Source: Vibrio aestivus
GTDB taxonomy: Bacteria > Pseudomonadota > Gammaproteobacteria > Enterobacterales > Vibrionaceae
Direction: 5' to 3'
Assembly (NCBI GenBank): GCA_003263845.1
Contig: JYJN01000083.1
Span: 1-64,000, forward strand
DNA: 64,000 bases
Below, in pieces: positions 30,126-41,003 of this stretch (within the stretch, counting starts at the first letter, position 1; every line of letters starts with the position of its first letter). The position numbers and the translations under genes were made by a program. The notes under the pieces are model-generated. The model was not told the DNA's origin, searched no databases, and saw nothing but the letters and a program-made list of their open reading frames with translations.

Positions 30126-31908
30126 TTACTCGGCAATTTCTTTAACTGTATTTTCAGCAGTCGACTGCGCTTTAGAAGAGCTTTGAGGTAATCGAAGCTG
30201 CACTGTAGAAAAGTCTTCATTTGGGAATAGATATTGAGCTTCTGCGCGCACTTGCTCAGCTCGGCTCTCATCACCAAGCCCTTGAAATGCAAGAATCAGG
30301 TTGTTGTAAAACGCAGGTCTCGGCTTGTCTTTAATGATCTCTAGTGACCAATCAATATAAGGCTGAATAAACTCAGGGTTTTGTTGGTACAGACCGATAT
30401 TGAGATAGGTGCTGTAAACGTCCCAATCGAAACGATCTTTCCAAACTACGGGATTGGTGACGCGATTGAGGATTTCAGGATCTTTCGGCTGCGACTTCTC
30501 AAACTGAGTCAAAATGTAGTTCGTGTGCAAAGCGCTTAGCATGTAAAAGCTAGTTAAGATAGGCAGTAGTAAACTACTTACACGCAGCAGTGTTTTACCA
30601 AAGACGGTGAACGGCGCGAACCTTGGCACATTGACCCTTTGGTCAACCCAATACAGCAAAATGACAAACGTTATCCAGTGAGTAGCCGAGTGATAAAACG
30701 GGTATTCCAGCTGCGAGTGGAGCACGATTGGAATGAATAGCGAGAAGATCGCCAGCCGCGTTCCTTTTTTACCATGATAGATACGCTGTAATACCATTCC
30801 CGCCGCAAGAAGAATCCCCAGAACGGGAAGTAAGCCACCTTCGACTGCCCAAAATAGCATTTCGTTATGTGGGTGGTCCATTGTTGCAAGGCCGGTTTAT
30901 AGTCACTGTTTAAGTGATGTTGTCTTGCGGTATAAAGGATGTATTCAGATTCAAAGCGCCCGTAGCCGTAACCAGTAAAGGGTTTCTCGACCACCATATC
31001 GATCGCTTGCGGGTAGATGGATGACCTTACGTCCTCTAATTTAGCTTTTTCTTTAACGAGTTCTCCTGAGCCAGAAGAGGAGAATACGATTCCTAATATG
31101 ATCCCCAGTGCTACAGAAGCTAGCCATCCCCAAAAACGTTTTGTGGTCGCAAATCGATATAGATATGGAGCAATCAAAAACAAACACAGTATCCCCGCTA
31201 GCCATCCAGTTCTCGATGCAAGCACAATGAGCAGAGGGACGGTTAAAGCAGGAATGATATAAAGTAGCGTAACGTCGCTGATTTTTGCTTGGTATTTGAT
31301 AGGTTGACGAGCTAGCAAGTACCCTGACAACACAAATCCAGTTGCTAGAAAACTGGCCATCACGTTGGGCTGTTGGAAGATACCGTAGGGGCGATTACGC
31401 TCGGTGTTGTACCAAATAGGTTGCCTTCTTCCAATACCAAATATTGGAAATAACCAAACAGAGCCTCAATGGTTACTGCAATAACAATAAACCAGAGTAG
31501 CCGCTGCTTGTGCTTATTGCTGAACTGAAACTGTTGCAGTGTGACAAATAGCAACAGCCCGCCCCAAAGGCCAAGCAGCCGGCTAGAGGATGCGAGTATT
31601 GAAGCGTTGGGGTAAAAAACTGGAATGGTGAGAACCACGCAGACAATAAACAAACCAACGGTGAGTTTTGAATAACGTAGCTCTTGATTGGTGGCTAATT
31701 GATATAGGCCGATGGCTAACGTGAAGCTGATGGCGAGCCACGTTGTCGCATTAAATGATAGCGCTAAACCTGCCCCGCCAGGATTTGGCATGAAAAAATG
31801 CATGGCGATAATAAAGACAACCGCTAAAGAAATGAGAAAGCGTCGATTTAAAGGCACTTTAGGAGCACAAGGCTCAAGCTGAGTGCCGTTCACGTGTACA
31901 GTTGCCAT
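30126..31908 (-). CDS. pglL: PglL-type O-oligosaccharyltransferase, O-antigen-ligase fold (two apparent frameshifts)
   Basis: This is an inner-membrane enzyme of the Wzy/WaaL/PglL superfamily that moves lipid-linked glycans to Ser/Thr of exported proteins. About 11-12 hydrophobic helices are followed by a soluble C-terminal region of about 160 residues with TPR-like helices (PFIDWSLEI, NNLILAFQGLGDESRAEQVRAEAQYL). PglL hallmarks are NTERNRPYGIFQQPNVMASFL, the periplasmic loop GYGYGRFE, and DHPHNEMLFWAVEGGLLP with its conserved histidines. Missing bases near 31412 and 30894 split the gene into three; repair gives 594 residues. V. cholerae has such a PglL at the same place, between this aminotransferase and uvrA. 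AAAGGA precedes the ATG. The substrate protein is unknown here; nearby pilins are candidates by context only. Confidence 0.82.
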
Positions 31909-31945
31909 AGCGTCCTTTCAAAACAGAATAATGTCCAAATAAAAA

Positions 31946-31969
31946 GAGACTAGCATTTGCTAGTCTCTC
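31946..31969 (-). terminator. Terminator of uvrA
   Basis: The stem AGAGACTAGCA / TGCTAGTCTCT with a tight loop is followed on the minus strand by a T5 run. It lies 18 bases downstream of the uvrA stop. Confidence 0.87.
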
Positions 31970-31986
31970 TATCTTACTGTTTTTTA

Positions 31987-34809
31987 TTACTTCAACATAG
32001 GCTTTAAAAAGCGTGCAGTGTGCGAACCTTCGACCTGAGCGACATCTTCGGGTGTGCCTCGTGCAATAATTTCACCACCACCTTGGCCGCCTTCAGGGCC
32101 TAGATCGACAATCCAGTCTGCTGTTTTGATGACATCGAGGTTGTGTTCGATCACCACCACAGTATTGCCATGATCGCGCAATCGATGCAGTACAGTCAGC
32201 AGTTGCTGAATATCGTGGAAGTGCAGACCTGTGGTCGGTTCATCGAGAATATATAGCGTTTTGCCTGTATCGCGTTTAGATAGCTCACGTGCTAGTTTGA
32301 CACGCTGCGCTTCACCACCAGATAGCGTGGTTGCAGCTTGACCAAGGCGAATGTACGACAAGCCAACGTCCATCAGAGTTTGCAGCTTACGGGCAATGAC
32401 AGGTACCGGGTCAAAAAATTCGCGCGCATCCTCAACGGTCATGTCGAGCACTTGGTCGATACTCTTACCTTTATAACGAACTTCTAGAGTTTCACGGTTG
32501 TAGCGCTTACCTTTACACGAATCACAAGGGACGTATACATCAGGTAGGAAGTGCATTTCTACCTTAATTACTCCATCGCCTTGGCAGGCCTCACAACGAC
32601 CACCTCGAACGTTAAAGCTAAAGCGTCCCGGTTTGTAGCCACGAGAACGTGACTCTTGAGTACCGGCAAATAGTTCTCGAATTGGCGTGAAGATACCCGT
32701 ATAGGTAGCAGGGTTAGAGCGAGGAGTTCGGCCAATAGGGCTCTGGTCAATATCGATAACCTTGTCGAAGTGCTCGAGGCCCTTAATCTGCTTATAAGCA
32801 GAAGGCTTAGCCGTGGTTGCCCCATTGAGTTCGGTGTGGGCAATCTTAAAGAAAGTATCATTAATTAGTGTTGATTTGCCTGAGCCTGATACGCCCGTAA
32901 TACAAGTAAATAGGCCGACTGGCAAAGAAAGGTTGACGTCTTTCAGGTTATTGCCGCTTGCTCCAATCAGCTCGACGGTTTTCTTCTTATCTGCTTTGGT
33001 ACGTTCTTTAGGCACTGAGATCTCTTTAGCACCACTCAAATATTGCCCTGTCAGAGAGTTTGGATTGGCAATGACCTCTTCCATTGTGCCTTCAGCCACA
33101 ACGTTACCACCATGAACGCCAGCACCTGGGCCGATATCAATGACGTAGTCGGCACAGCGAATCGCATCTTCATCATGCTCAACAACCAATACAGTGTTAC
33201 CTAGATCGCGCAGGTGGGTCAATGTTTTCAGTAGTCGCTCGTTATCACGCTGGTGTAAACCGATTGAAGGTTCGTCCAGCACATACATGACACCGACTAA
33301 TCCTGCGCCGATTTGGCTCGCCAGTCTAATACGTTGTGCTTCTCCGCCAGACAGGGTTTCAGCACTGCGAGATAAGTTTAAGTAGTTTAATCCTACATTG
33401 ACTAGGAAATGGAGTCGGTCATTTATCTCCTTCATTACCTTTTCGGCAATTTGGGCACGTTGGCCTTCCAATTCGAGCGTTTGGAAGAAGTTCAATGCAT
33501 CGGCAATACTCAGCTCAACAATCTGGGGCAGTGTAGTTTCGCCAATAAATACATTACGCGCCTCTAATCTCAAACGAGTACCGCCGCAGCTTGAGCAAGA
33601 CTTAGTGGAGATGTATTTGGCGAGGTCTTCTCTAACCGCGTTTGATTCTGTATCGCGGTAGCGACGCTCTAAAGTATTGAGAATCCCTTCAAACGGGTGA
33701 CGTTTAACACGGATGTCCCCTCGATCATTTACATATTTAAATTCAACCTCAGTTCTTCCCGAGCCCTTCAAGATGATCTGCTGGGTCTTTTTCGGTAGCT
33801 TTTTGAATGGCGTGTTGAGATCGAAATCAAAATGCTCGGAAAGAGCAGTGAGCATTTGAAAGTAGTAGTAGTTCTTTTGATCCCAGCCACGAATTGCCCC
33901 TTCAGCAAGGCTGAGGTTGTCATCTTGGATTACTCGATCCGCATCAAAATACTGCTGTACCCCTAAGCCGTCACAGGTTGGACATGCGCCAGCTGGGTTG
34001 TTGAATGAAAATAGGCGAGGCTCTAGCTCTTCCATACTGTAGCCACAGTGCGGGCAAGAGAAGTTAGCTGAGAATACGATCTCTTCATCATCGCCGTCCA
34101 TTGGAGCAACGACAGCAATACCGCCCGAAAGCTCCAGCGTGGTTTCAAAAGACTCGGCTAGGCGTTGTTTCAGATCGTCGCGAACCTTAAAGCGGTCAAC
34201 GACGACTTCGATGGTGTGCTTTTTATGCAGTTCAAGTGTTGGTGGATCGGAAAGATCGCAAGTTTCGCCATCGATGCGAGCACGAATAAAACCTTGAGCA
34301 GAAAGGTTTTCTAAAGTCTTAACGTGCTCACCCTTACGCTCCTTAACGATAGGAGCAAGCAGCATCATTTTCGAACCAGCAGGCAATTCCAGTACTTTGT
34401 CTACCATTTGCGAGATGGTTTGAGCGGCTAGCGGTACATGATGGTCAGGACAACGAGGCTCGCCCACACGTGCATACAGTAGTCTGAGGTAGTCGTATAC
34501 TTCGGTAATGGTACCAACGGTTGAACGCGGGTTATGGGAAGTTGACTTCTGTTCAATAGAAATAGCAGGAGATAAGCCTTCGATATGGTCAACATCTGGC
34601 TTTTCCATGAGTGAGAGGAACTGACGAGCATAGGCAGATAGAGATTCTACATAGCGTCTTTGTCCTTCTGCATACAGAGTATCGAAAGCTAAAGATGACT
34701 TACCAGAGCCAGAAAGCCCAGTCACTACAATGAGTTTATCGCGAGGGATAGTGAGGTTGATGTCTTTAAGGTTATGGGTTCGGGCGCCCCGGATTTCTAT
34801 CTGGTCCAT
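31987..34809 (-). CDS. uvrA: Excinuclease ABC subunit A
   Basis: UvrA recognises bulky DNA lesions in nucleotide excision repair and loads UvrB. It is intact at 940 residues. There are two ABC cassettes: Walker [11 protein letters not shown] near residue 31 and [10 protein letters not shown] near residue 640, with two signature motifs [12 protein letters not shown] and [12 protein letters not shown]. Two zinc modules follow the family pattern: CPHCG...CPTCDGLG (degenerate-looking but complete) and CEACQGDG...[23 protein letters not shown] is the DNA-binding hairpin region. A LexA-like site lies upstream, so damage induction is likely. Confidence 0.98.
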   Translation of the reverse strand: MDQIEIRGARTHNLKDINLTIPRDKLIVVTGLSGSGKSSLAFDTLYAEGQRRYVESLSAYARQFLSLMEKPDVDHIEGLSPAISIEQKSTSHNPRSTVGTITEVYDYLRLLYARVGEPRCPDHHVPLAAQTISQMVDKVLELPAGSKMMLLAPIVKERKGEHVKTLENLSAQGFIRARIDGETCDLSDPPTLELHKKHTIEVVVDRFKVRDDLKQRLAESFETTLELSGGIAVVAPMDGDDEEIVFSANFSCPHCGYSMEELEPRLFSFNNPAGACPTCDGLGVQQYFDADRVIQDDNLSLAEGAIRGWDQKNYYYFQMLTALSEHFDFDLNTPFKKLPKKTQQIILKGSGRTEVEFKYVNDRGDIRVKRHPFEGILNTLERRYRDTESNAVREDLAKYISTKSCSSCGGTRLRLEARNVFIGETTLPQIVELSIADALNFFQTLELEGQRAQIAEKVMKEINDRLHFLVNVGLNYLNLSRSAETLSGGEAQRIRLASQIGAGLVGVMYVLDEPSIGLHQRDNERLLKTLTHLRDLGNTVLVVEHDEDAIRCADYVIDIGPGAGVHGGNVVAEGTMEEVIANPNSLTGQYLSGAKEISVPKERTKADKKKTVELIGASGNNLKDVNLSLPVGLFTCITGVSGSGKSTLINDTFFKIAHTELNGATTAKPSAYKQIKGLEHFDKVIDIDQSPIGRTPRSNPATYTGIFTPIRELFAGTQESRSRGYKPGRFSFNVRGGRCEACQGDGVIKVEMHFLPDVYVPCDSCKGKRYNRETLEVRYKGKSIDQVLDMTVEDAREFFDPVPVIARKLQTLMDVGLSYIRLGQAATTLSGGEAQRVKLARELSKRDTGKTLYILDEPTTGLHFHDIQQLLTVLHRLRDHGNTVVVIEHNLDVIKTADWIVDLGPEGGQGGGEIIARGTPEDVAQVEGSHTARFLKPMLK

Positions 34810-34876
34810 CTTCAGTGCTCAATGAAAAACGTATTGACGCAAGTATTACATAGTGTGATTAATGTGCAAAGAAATA

Positions 34877-34892
34877 CTGGATAAAAAAACAG
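34877..34892. promoter_or_regulatory. Probable LexA (SOS) box upstream of uvrA
   Basis: CTGG-ATAAAAAA-ACAG fits the LexA pattern CTGT-N8-ACAG with one mismatch. It lies 68 bases before the uvrA start, within its promoter region. Confidence 0.7.
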
Positions 34893-34918
34893 TTAAATAG
34901 TTAGAATTAAGACAACAA

Positions 34919-34946
34919 AAAAAGCAGCCATAATTGGCTGCTTTTT
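34919..34946 (-). terminator. Terminator of galU
   Basis: A 12-bp stem AAAAAGCAGCCA / TGGCTGCTTTTT, loop TAAT, is followed by further Ts on the minus strand. It begins 17 bases beyond galU. Confidence 0.9.
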
Positions 34947-34962
34947 CACTAGAAGGTTGAGC

Positions 34963-35835
34963 TTACTGCTCTTTCGTCGTCGATTGTTTATCGAGTTCTG
35001 ACTTCTTCTCATCTTTCAGGTAAAGATTTTCAAAGCAGTAGTTGGTCGCTTCTATGTAGCCTTCAACACTACCACAATCAAAGCGTTGTCCTTTGAATTT
35101 ATACGCAAGAACACAGCCTGCTTTGGCTTGTTTAAGTAACGCATCAGTAATTTGGATTTCTCCGCCCTTACCTGGCTCAGTTTGCTCAATCAGCTCAAAA
35201 ATATCCGGAGTTAAGATGTAACGACCAATGATCGCAAGATTGCTTGGCGCAGTACCTGGTTCTGGTTTCTCAACCATATCATCAACACGGAACAGGTCGT
35301 CTTTAATCATTTCACCTGATATTACGCCGTACTTATGAGTTTCATCTTCAGGGACTTCTTGCACCGCAACAATTGAGCAGCGGAACTGCTTATATAGCGC
35401 TACCATTTGTGCAAGTACACCTTGTTGTTCGTTAACACAAAGGTCATCGGCAAGAACGACAGCAAACGGCTCATCGCCGACTAACTCACGGCCAGTTAGA
35501 ATGGCATGACCTAAACCTTTCATTTCACGTTGACGAATGTAAGTGAAGTTAGCGCTGTCGATAATTTCACGAATGTCTACCAGCAGCTCTTCCTTATTGG
35601 TGCCATTAATCTGATGTTCTAGCTCATAGTTCTTATCGAAGTGATCCATGATGGAATGTTTGCCACGACCAGTAACAATACACATGCCGTCCATGCCTGC
35701 TTGAATGGCTTCTTCAACGCCATATTCAATAAGCGGTTTGTTGACGACTGGCATCATCTCTTTTGGCATAGATTTGGTTGCTGGAAGGAAACGTGTTCCA
35801 TAACCCGCTGCGGGGAAAAGGCACTTCTTGATCAT
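34963..35835 (-). CDS. galU: UTP--glucose-1-phosphate uridylyltransferase
   Basis: GalU makes UDP-glucose for LPS, capsule and exopolysaccharide. It is intact at 290 residues. The nucleotide-binding loop FPAAGYGTRFLPATKSMPKEM, ADDLCVN, VEKPEPGTAPSNLAIIGRYIL, GKGGEIQITDAL and FDCGSVEGYIEATNY are as in the family. Codon usage and context are ordinary. A hairpin lies in its 5' leader (35851-35879). Confidence 0.97.
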   Translation of the reverse strand: MIKKCLFPAAGYGTRFLPATKSMPKEMMPVVNKPLIEYGVEEAIQAGMDGMCIVTGRGKHSIMDHFDKNYELEHQINGTNKEELLVDIREIIDSANFTYIRQREMKGLGHAILTGRELVGDEPFAVVLADDLCVNEQQGVLAQMVALYKQFRCSIVAVQEVPEDETHKYGVISGEMIKDDLFRVDDMVEKPEPGTAPSNLAIIGRYILTPDIFELIEQTEPGKGGEIQITDALLKQAKAGCVLAYKFKGQRFDCGSVEGYIEATNYCFENLYLKDEKKSELDKQSTTKEQ

Positions 35836-35850
35836 TGTATAACCCTTTTT

Positions 35851-35879
35851 GCCCGCATCATTTCTTGTGCGGGCTTTTT
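35851..35879. terminator. Hairpin in the gap between qstR and galU
   Basis: GCCCGCA / TGCGGGC with a 10-base loop is flanked by a T run on the plus strand only. On the minus strand, where both neighbouring genes are transcribed, it is flanked by As, so it is not a classical terminator for qstR. It lies 16 bases before the galU start and may be an mRNA leader structure. Confidence 0.4.
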
Positions 35880-35911
35880 ATGAACCGAATTGTCTTTGGG
35901 GGCTTAAATAG

Positions 35912-36558
35912 CTAAGACGTTAAATTTTGATTGGCCCATGCTATGCTTGAACGCGATTTTTAACAGAGAGTTTTTTGAAAATCTGATAAAGGTGGGATTT
36001 TACCGTGAATTCACTGATGAAAAGACTGTCCGCTATCTGTGTATTTGAACCGCCAGATTGCAAACTGCGGAGTATTTGTAATTCCCGCGTTGTGAGATCC
36101 ACTGTTACAGGAGAGGTATTGGTATCCACTACATGGCGATAATAGTGCAAAAGCTGACTGGCCACTTTTCTTGGTAGCCAGTTCTGGCTGTTAATGATTT
36201 CGCCACAACCCTTAGCGATTTCCTCGATCGAATCTGCTTTATAGAACAGACCTTTTAAATTTCCGAAGGTGAGCAGTTCTTCCGTAGTGAGGCGTTGCTC
36301 GACATTGAATACAATGGTTTCGTAATTTTTGTTTGTCAGCGGCAAGTTCAGAACTTGTTTACGTAACTGTTTATGAGACTGGTAGTCAATGAGCAAGATT
36401 TTGTGTCGATGCGTCGGGGAGGCCTGCATTAGTTCTTGGGCCTCTATAATGGGGATGGTGATTCTTAGAGCGCTCTGAATATCAGCAACATAAGGGTAAT
36501 CTAGGGTTTTATCCTCACATAAAAAGTAAATAGTACGCGCATAGGTACTCTTTCCCAT
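35912..36558 (-). CDS. qstR: LuxR/CsgD-type regulator QstR of competence and T6SS genes (apparent frameshift at the C-terminus)
   Basis: QstR in Vibrio is made when TfoX (chitin) and HapR (quorum sensing) are active and switches on DNA-uptake and type VI secretion genes. The protein has an N-terminal receiver-like domain without the usual phospho-Asp pattern and a C-terminal LuxR helix-turn-helix: LTTRELQILRSLQSGGSNTQIADSLFISEFTVKSHLYQIFKKLSVKNRVQA. The open frame stops there, but adding one base near 35944 extends it with IAWANQNLTS to a stop at 35912, giving 215 residues and completing the last HTH helix. Location between galU and ssb is the same as in V. cholerae. AAAGGA lies upstream of the ATG. 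Confidence 0.82.
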
Positions 36559-36841
36559 TTTGATTCCTTTTTATTGGTTATTATTTGGCGCCTAACATGA
36601 ATGAGAAACCCAATAAGTGCGAATTGAGAACGTTAATTTGCGTCTAGTTTCATATTGATAGGTAATGGAGACATTTGTCATTAGACCTAGCCTTGGAGGA
36701 TCATCAAAAAATTGCACTAGATCTTAACTACCTAAAGATGATTTGAGGCTTAGAGCGTGGATTGACATTTGTGCGAATAAGAAAGCGTGCTATCCTAGTG
36801 CGCTATTTTTATAACACTCGTGAATCAAGACGGAGCGAAAC

Positions 36842-37390
36842 ATGGCAAGCCGTGGAGTAAACAAAGTTATCTTAGTGGGTAATCTAGGTAACGACCCTGA
36901 AATTCGATACATGCCTAGCGGTGGTGCTGTGGCAAACATTACGATTGCGACGTCTGAATCGTGGCGTGATAAAGCGACTGGTGAACAGCGCGAAAAAACA
37001 GAATGGCACCGTGTTGCGCTGTTTGGAAAATTGGCTGAAGTAGCGGGTGAATACCTACGTAAAGGTTCACAAGTATACATTGAAGGCCAACTTCAGACTC
37101 GTAAATGGCAAGATCAAAGTGGCCAAGACCGTTACACAACTGAAGTTGTAGTACAGGGCTTCAATGGCGTAATGCAAATGCTAGGTGGCCGAGCTCAGGG
37201 TGGTGCTCCAGGTCAGCAGATGGGCGGACAAGCACCTCAACAAGGCGGTTGGGGCCAACCTCAGCAACCTGCGATGCAACAGCCACAACAGCCTCAGCAG
37301 CAAGCGCCACAGAAACAGCAAGCTCCGTCACAAGCTCAGCCACAATACAATGAGCCACCAATGGATTTTGACGACGATATCCCATTCTAA
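36842..37390 (+). CDS. ssb: Single-stranded DNA-binding protein
   Basis: SSB coats single-stranded DNA in replication, repair and recombination and recruits partners through its tail. The OB fold spans residues 1-110 ([62 protein letters not shown]). It is followed by a Gly/Gln/Pro-rich linker of about 60 residues and the acidic tip DFDDDIPF. It has 182 residues and is intact. The 283-base gap to divergent qstR must contain both promoters; I see no clear LexA box in it. Confidence 0.98.
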   Translation: MASRGVNKVILVGNLGNDPEIRYMPSGGAVANITIATSESWRDKATGEQREKTEWHRVALFGKLAEVAGEYLRKGSQVYIEGQLQTRKWQDQSGQDRYTTEVVVQGFNGVMQMLGGRAQGGAPGQQMGGQAPQQGGWGQPQQPAMQQPQQPQQQAPQKQQAPSQAQPQYNEPPMDFDDDIPF

Positions 37391-37403
37391 TCGTTTGATG
37401 TTG

Positions 37404-37433
37404 AAAAAAAGCCGCGGATTCCGCGGTTTTTTT
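37404..37433 (+). terminator. Rho-independent terminator of ssb
   Basis: The hairpin CCGCGG ATT CCGCGG is extended by A/T pairs and followed by a T7 run, 14 bases after the ssb stop. Confidence 0.92.
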
Positions 37434-37541
37434 ATATAGTAAACAATCAGCTAATCAATAATTTTACATGTTTCATATCATTGATTTGCACCTCACTTGG
37501 GACTTAGCTCAAGCACTGCATTGAAAAGGAATTCAAGGTCT

Positions 37542-39549
37542 ATGAGGTACACCCCGACCTTAAAGCTTAGTACGCGTCTAGTCGCGTTCGTTACCGTCAT
37601 TGTGATTAGCGCAATGTTTATCCTGTTTATTGGTGGCACGCTATCAATCAAACGGATCGGACATGACTACTTGAACCACTACCTAGAAGGGATTGTGGAC
37701 GTTGTTGACAAAGAAATGAGTGATCCCGAGGCCGCTTCATCGATGCAAAGGTGGATGCCTAAGCTTCTTAAAGCATCAAATATCGTTGAGATGGAGCTAT
37801 CGTCAACCGCGGGTGTGGTTTACCGTTTTAAAGACACATCTTCAAATGTTCCCAAAGAGCGATTGTTTAGTCGTGATTTTGACTTAGAGCGTAACAGTGG
37901 TTATCAAATCAATCTAAAAGCGGTCCCACCTTATTTCGATGTAAGTTATTCCTTTAGCACATTATGGAGTATCACCTTAGCGGTAGTGCTGGTGATTTTT
38001 TGCTTGATGCGCGGTGTTAAATGGTTGAAAGAGCAATTACATGGCTCGGAGCTATTGGAAGAGCGAGGTAGGATGATCCTTGCTGGGCGTGTTGAACAAC
38101 ATGCGAAAGGGGACTTGAGAGAGTGGCCTTTTACCGCCAGTGAAGCGCTCGATGTGCTGATCGAGGAGCTTCAAGATGCTCGTCAAGAGCGCAGCCGTTT
38201 CGACACTTTCATACGTACTCAAACCTTCCTAGATCAATTAACTGGTACGGCAAATCGAGTCTTGTTTGATAACAAACTCGAGTCAACTTTGTCTGAAGCA
38301 GGTGCGCATGGTGGTGTAATGCTGCTGCGTATTGATGACTGGGGTGATATTCAAGATGAGAGCGGTAAAAAGGCCGCAGATGATTTTGTCGTCGAGGTCG
38401 GCGAAGGTTTATCGAACATCTTACAACGCTACCCTGATGTGATGTTGTCTCGCTATTACGATTCCGATTTTGCTATTTTTGCCCCAAGCTTAGGAACGAA
38501 AGAGATTGGGCACTAGCCGCAAGTTGCTTGAAACAACTAGAAAAAATTGTTCCTCCTGAGCCCTTAGAACCTGATAACTGGTGTCATGTTGGCGTAACTA
38601 TGTTCCAAGAGGGTGAGCGCAGGGCAAGATCCTAGATGAAGCTGAAACCGCGTTGAAGAGCGCTCAATTGCAGCGTATTAATACTTGGACACGTTACCAA
38701 AAAGAGGCTAACCCGACCCATGAGCGTGGTAGCGTGAGATGGCGTACTTTGTTTGATAAAGCGCTATGCCCAAGTAAGCTCTACATTTTTGAACAGCCTT
38801 GTTACCTCATTGGTGAAAATCGCAGCAAATCCCTGCTTCATCATGAGTTGTTTGTTCGAATCGACGATCCTGATGCAGGAGTCATTAAAGCGTCTAGATT
38901 TAGCTCAGCTATTGAGACTGTCGGCTATCAAACCATTCTAGATAAAGCGGTTTTTTCTCTTATAGTCAAATTCTTGAGGGCGTCAAATAATCGCTTGTGT
39001 TATTCTATTAACCTGTACGTTGTTCCGTTTGCAGAAAAAAAGTACGTTCGATGGTTTAGAGATGAATTGTTGCAGCTTCCAATGGAAACTCGGCGTCGAC
39101 TGACTTTTGAGTTGAGTGAATCAAGCTTGGTCAAACATCTGGATTATATGCGTCCAGTTGTGAAGATGGTAGCAGGAATGGGATGTAAAGTGTGTGTAGG
39201 GCAAGCCGGACGCTCAATTGTCAGCACTCACTATTTAAAAGATCTTGAAATAGACTACCTTAAATTACATAGAAGCTTGATAAAACAGATTGATCGACGT
39301 GATGAAAACCAACTCTTTGTTCGAAGCTTGCTTGGTGCATCAGCCGGAACAAAAACGAAAGTGATTGCCGTCGGTGTTGATACAAGACAAGAGCGAAATA
39401 CATTATTAGATCTTGGTATTCAAGGTGTTCAAGGGCGTTTCTATCAACCGGAACAACAGTTGATTCCGAAAGTTGAACAACAGACAGCAGAAGTAAAACC
39501 GGTACAAAAAGTCACAATTGGCCGCAGAAATCGCTGGCGTAAGAAGTAA
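37542..39549 (+). CDS. csrD: CsrD/MshH-like regulator with degenerate GGDEF and EAL domains (two apparent frameshifts)
   Basis: CsrD targets the CsrB/C small RNAs for RNase E decay without making or breaking c-di-GMP; in Vibrio it heads the MSHA locus as mshH. Two membrane helices (residues about 12-33 and 143-163) enclose a periplasmic domain. A HAMP-like linker is followed by a GGDEF domain whose signature is changed (RYYDSDFAIF) and an EAL domain with ELFVRI in place of EAL. Loss of the catalytic signatures fits CsrD. Frame breaks near 38510 (GTKEIG then LAASCLKQ) and 38624 (ERR then GKILDEAE) are each repaired by one base, giving 669 residues. It precedes mshI by 11 bases. Confidence 0.9.
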
Positions 39550-39560
39550 AGAACTAGACG

Positions 39561-41003
39561 ATGGACATTAAGGCATTAGTTAAAAAACTCACCTCAAAAG
39601 CCTCAAACACGACGCGCGTTTTTGTCGTTGTGCAGCCCAGTGCAATCTATCTTTCCTCGCCAAGTTTATCGATTGAGGAAGATAAGGCAGAATTTCCAGT
39701 TGAGGGCGACTGGTTATCAACCCTTGAGCAAGCGATCTCCTCATTGAAAGCAGCGTCTTTGTCGATAGACGTTGTGCTCCATTCAAACTTGTATCAAAGC
39801 TACCAGATTGATAAACCAAACGTTCCAAGAGAAGAGTGGAGTTCGGCACTGCCCTTTCTTCTAAAAGATCTTATCACTGAAAAAGTGACCGATATCGTTG
39901 CTGATGCTGCTTTAGTTCCCGGAAATAGCAAAGTCCAAGCCTACGTTGTGGCGAAATCACTTGTGCTCGATCTTCTTCAGCGTGTGACAAGCTCTGGGCA
40001 TACCATGGGGCGATTACTCATTGAAGACGACGTGTGGGGGCATTCTGCTGGGGAACTAAGCAACTTTTTACTGCTTCAACGTAGTAAAGACAGTAATTTC
40101 CGAGTCAGTGCCTTTGTTGACAATAAGTGTGCTTTCCAAAGAACGATGCGGGGCGTGGTCGCGCCGCTAACAGGCGTCGCGAGCAGTGCCTTACAGCTTG
40201 ATGGCGTCGCGTTAGAACTTCAGCGCTCCATTGATTATCTCTCTTCTCAACTAAAGGGAACATCTCTACACCAGTTAAAAGTCTGCTGTGACGAGGAACA
40301 ACACGACGAACTTGCCCAATCCTTGGATGAACGTTTGAGCGTTAAGGTCTCGCGCTTGTCCGAAAACGCAGAAATTAGCGGTCAAGTACTGGCGCAACAT
40401 GTGGCGGAGATTGAATCGGATGATATCAACCTTTTCCCTGCTCACCTCCAACCTAAGCAAGAAAGATTCACGCTGGTTAACGTAGTCGCGGTATGGGCCT
40501 TAGTTGCGGTTATGCTGTTAGGTGGTTTTGGTTATTTCACAATGCAAAATAGCTCGCTTGAGAGTGAACTCAAAGTAGTTCAATCTGAACAGGCGAAGCT
40601 TAATTCTCAATTACGAAAATTACAGGGAAGACTGGCCGACCATAAGCCGTCAGCTGAAAAGATTGCCGCGGTTAATCGATTGAAATTAGAAGTTCAAGCA
40701 CAACAGGGCGCGCTAAAAGCGGTCGGTGAATTTGATGAATCTCAGCAGCTAGGCTATTCAGGCATTATGCGCTCATTAGCGCAACTAGGGCGCAACGATA
40801 TCTCACTCAACTACATTCTCATTGATGAACATAACTTGGATTTGAAAGGGCTTGCTCGTGATGCGCAAGCGATTCCAAACTGGGTTAACCAATTTAAAAC
40901 AGAATTGAGTTTGATTGGTCGTGCTTTTGAGAAGCTGAACATTGCTCGCAACGAGAACAATATTATTACCTTTGAGTTGAAAACCAAGGGGGGTACTCAG
41001 TAA
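39561..41003 (+). CDS. mshI: MSHA biogenesis protein MshI
   Basis: MshI is the PilM/PilN-like assembly protein of the MSHA pilus inner-membrane alignment complex. It has 480 residues. A cytoplasmic actin-like N-terminal part is followed by one membrane helix at about 309-330 (LVNVVAVWALVAVMLLGGFGYF) and a coiled coil (residues about 330-375) plus a PilN-type periplasmic domain. The gene is intact, follows csrD by 11 bases and overlaps mshJ at one base (TAATG). Confidence 0.93.
   Translation: MDIKALVKKLTSKASNTTRVFVVVQPSAIYLSSPSLSIEEDKAEFPVEGDWLSTLEQAISSLKAASLSIDVVLHSNLYQSYQIDKPNVPREEWSSALPFLLKDLITEKVTDIVADAALVPGNSKVQAYVVAKSLVLDLLQRVTSSGHTMGRLLIEDDVWGHSAGELSNFLLLQRSKDSNFRVSAFVDNKCAFQRTMRGVVAPLTGVASSALQLDGVALELQRSIDYLSSQLKGTSLHQLKVCCDEEQHDELAQSLDERLSVKVSRLSENAEISGQVLAQHVAEIESDDINLFPAHLQPKQERFTLVNVVAVWALVAVMLLGGFGYFTMQNSSLESELKVVQSEQAKLNSQLRKLQGRLADHKPSAEKIAAVNRLKLEVQAQQGALKAVGEFDESQQLGYSGIMRSLAQLGRNDISLNYILIDEHNLDLKGLARDAQAIPNWVNQFKTELSLIGRAFEKLNIARNENNIITFELKTKGGTQ

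Noticed and set aside
36559..36841. Small gene or LexA box in the qstR-ssb gap
   Set aside because: No open frame with a ribosome-binding site and no CTGT-N8-ACAG-like site was found; the gap most likely holds the two divergent promoters.
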